A DNA stretch of 64,000 bases from Desulforamulus aquiferis. GTDB lineage: Bacteria > Bacillota > Desulfotomaculia > Desulfotomaculales > Desulfotomaculaceae. How positions within the stretch are numbered: the stretch's first letter is position 1; each line of letters begins with the position of its first letter. This document shows, in pieces, positions 62,528 to 64,000 of this stretch. The notes under the pieces are model-generated. The model saw nothing but the letters and a program-made list of their open reading frames with translations, searched no databases and had not been told where the DNA came from. The translations under genes and the position numbers were made by a program. The stretch is from assembly GCA_004143605.1 (NCBI GenBank), contig AWVY01000018.1:18286-82285 (forward strand). The letters are read 5' to 3'.

Positions 62528-63993
62528 TGGACCCCAAGTCAACGACAATTAAAAAAAAGCCTATGCAACTAATTGGAGAAGCTGCTCCCGGTATTTTGCC
62601 GGAGGCAGCTTCTTCAGTTTCCACTGACCCCGTTCCTCATTATAGTATTGGATATAGTCATCAACGATTCTCCTCAGATCATCTAGGTTTGCGCAGGATT
62701 GGTAAGGTATCTCATCCTTCAGATGCCCGAAGAAGGACTCTTGTGGAGCATTGTCCCAGCAGTTCCCACGCCTTGACATGGACTGTCCTAGGTGGAACCC
62801 TCGCAGTTTCTTTCTAAAGTCAGGACTAGTGTAGTGCACCCCTTGATCGGAGTGAATGAAGGCATCCTCTCGCAGGGATATCCTATGGTTATGCATGAGG
62901 ATTTCGATGGTCTGTAAAGAGATGTCCAGTTTCAGATTGTCTGACACATAGTGCGCCAGAATCTCCTTGGTTGATCCATCCTTAATGGTGGAGAGGTATC
63001 CAAGGAAACCTTCCTTTCCCGGTAGATACGTGATATCTGTGAGAAGAACCTTGCCGGCCACACCCTGGTCAAACTGGCGCTGCAGTATGTTGGGGGCGGT
63101 GCTGTGCTCCTTCGTGGCTTTGGCGATCCGTCGATACGGATTAGCTTGCGGATCGGGCAGACTATGCCAAATTTGCGCATTAAACGCTGCACTTTCTTGC
63201 GGTTGACGGTGATTCCTTTCCGGTTGTGAAAGTACATCACGATGCTTCGAGATCCTTTCTTGTAGCCGCGGTACTCATAGGCCTTCTGAATATGGGCTTT
63301 CCACTGCTGATCCTCTTTCTCACGGGCTTGCCGGGCGGGGGTTTTCCTCAAATGGCTGTAATAGCCGGATCGGGAAATACCCAACAGGTCACAGCCATCC
63401 TGGATGGTGCCGTTATAGGATCCGTTGTGCTTGAGCTTATGGAGCAATGCAAAGCTGTCACTTGATTTTTCCGCGCTTCCTCGCCTCCTTTCGCTCCAGT
63501 CTGCTTTTTTTAGCAGTTCTTTCTCCTGTTCGAGCAGGACAATTCGTTCCTTCAACCACTCGATTTCCTGCTGGGGTGTCCGCTCAGTCTTCCTGGGCCG
63601 GCCAGAACTATGTTTTCGGGTATCTTCTAGGGAAAGCATTCCTTCTTCGCGGTAACGTTTACGCCATTTCTTAGCGAACGCCTTGATGCGCTCTTCGCCC
63701 AGGATTTCAACGGCAAAGCCGGCTTCCTGGAAGATTTGCTTCGAATGCTTCCCCTGAAGCTTTCTGATACGAAGTGCCGTTTATATTCGTCAGTATAGGT
63801 GATGCTCTTCTCTGAAGCAGCCTTAACATACTGATTTTCCTTCAGGATTACAACCTGTTCAGCTGTGAAAGTGATTTTAGACATATCCGGACTCCTTTCG
63901 GATGTAGCTGGCAACACATGACATCTCTTATTTCAGTATACAGAAACAGACCCTGTAAAGGGACTTTTTTCAGTGTCCACTTTATAGGGTCCA
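62528..63993 (-). mobile_element. IS3-family insertion sequence, about 1.47 kb
   Basis: Ends are TGGACCCC (62528-62535) and, inverted, TGGACCCT (63993-63986); TG termini and length are those of IS3-family elements. The match extends outward as TAAAG/TAAAA, so the true tips may lie a few bases further out. A second GTGGAC word lies just inside the right end. No clear target duplication is visible; the right flank is only seven bases before the window edge. Confidence 0.8.
62561..63884 (-). CDS. IS3-family transposase (OrfA and OrfB regions), frameshifted
   Basis: OrfA begins MSKITFTAEQVVILKENQYV at 63884 (after AAAGGAGT), with a helix-turn-helix segment that continues LGEERIKAFAKKWRKRYREE after a frame change near 63765. 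The OrfA/OrfB boundary lies at ELLKKADWSERR, where an A7G run (63511-63504) is a possible programmed frameshift site. OrfB carries the DDE residues: D in LLTDITYLPG, D in DAFIHSDQGVHYTSPD and E in NAPQESFFGHLKDEIPY. Another frame change lies near 63060. Whether the copy is active cannot be told because sequencing indels confuse the frame. Confidence 0.82.
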
Positions 63994-64000
63994 TTTTAGA

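Noticed and set aside
62967..63206. Rightward frames inside the IS element
   Set aside because: Antisense to the transposase; no support.

Overview
The window looks like a chromosomal segment of a Gram-positive Firmicute, most likely a Clostridia/Peptococcaceae (Desulfotomaculum-like) organism. Reasons: strong AGGAGG ribosome sites with frequent GTG/TTG starts, GatCAB, a short HisG paired with HisZ, an SLH-domain protein, a ykkC-type leader before purine genes, and the gene order pur - yerC - pcrA - ligA - gatCAB, which matches the order known in Bacillus subtilis although other blocks are inserted here. Genus assignment is inference.

Layout. (1) 1-2.8 kb: gatB (partial), gatA, gatC, leftward. 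(2) 3-6 kb: a RidA protein with a His/Cys tail, an SLH-domain surface protein and a PQQ-like beta-propeller protein. (3) 6.4-15 kb, rightward: a lasso-type RiPP cluster with an HPr-kinase-like enzyme, a B1-B2 (PqqD/transglutaminase) protein, a short precursor (A1), an asparagine-synthetase-like cyclase (C1), an ABC exporter, a DUF1360 membrane protein, a second precursor (A2) and a second cyclase (C2). A nucleotidyltransferase of a family linked to such clusters lies convergently at 15-16.2 kb. (4) 15-30.4 kb, leftward: a Wzx/Wzy-style surface-polysaccharide operon with initiating phosphotransferase, UDP-glucose dehydrogenase, UDP-xylose synthase, chain-length protein, three glycosyltransferases, polymerase, the four-gene GDP-D-glycero-D-manno-heptose pathway and a MurJ-type flippase. 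(5) 30.6-33.8 kb: two response regulators and a GGDEF/HD-GYP cyclic-di-GMP protein with leader attenuators. (6) 33.9-39.2 kb: ligA, amj, pcrA. (7) 39.3-47.6 kb: a full leftward histidine operon, yerC-hisZ-hisG-D-C-B-H-A-F-IE. (8) 47.8-59.5 kb: a leftward purine operon starting with an NCS2 purine permease behind a sigma-A promoter and a ykkC-family (probably PRPP) riboswitch, then purE-B-C, a shortened PurL-like gene, purF-M-N-H-D. (9) 59.8-64 kb: a microprotein, a zinc peptidase, a toxin-antitoxin pair, a SLOG protein, a ribbon-helix-helix protein and an IS3-family element.

Data quality matters. More than half of the long genes, including essential ones (gatB, ligA, pcrA, purB), are interrupted by single-base indels, often in homopolymer runs, while the protein sequence continues undamaged in the next frame. 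I treat these as sequencing or assembly errors and annotate each as one gene. Gene ends given for such cases were obtained by reading across the frame change by eye.

Most interesting are the two-precursor/two-cyclase lasso-like cluster with non-canonical precursors, the truncated PurL-like protein in the pur operon, the ykkC leader, and the regulated leaders of the signalling block.
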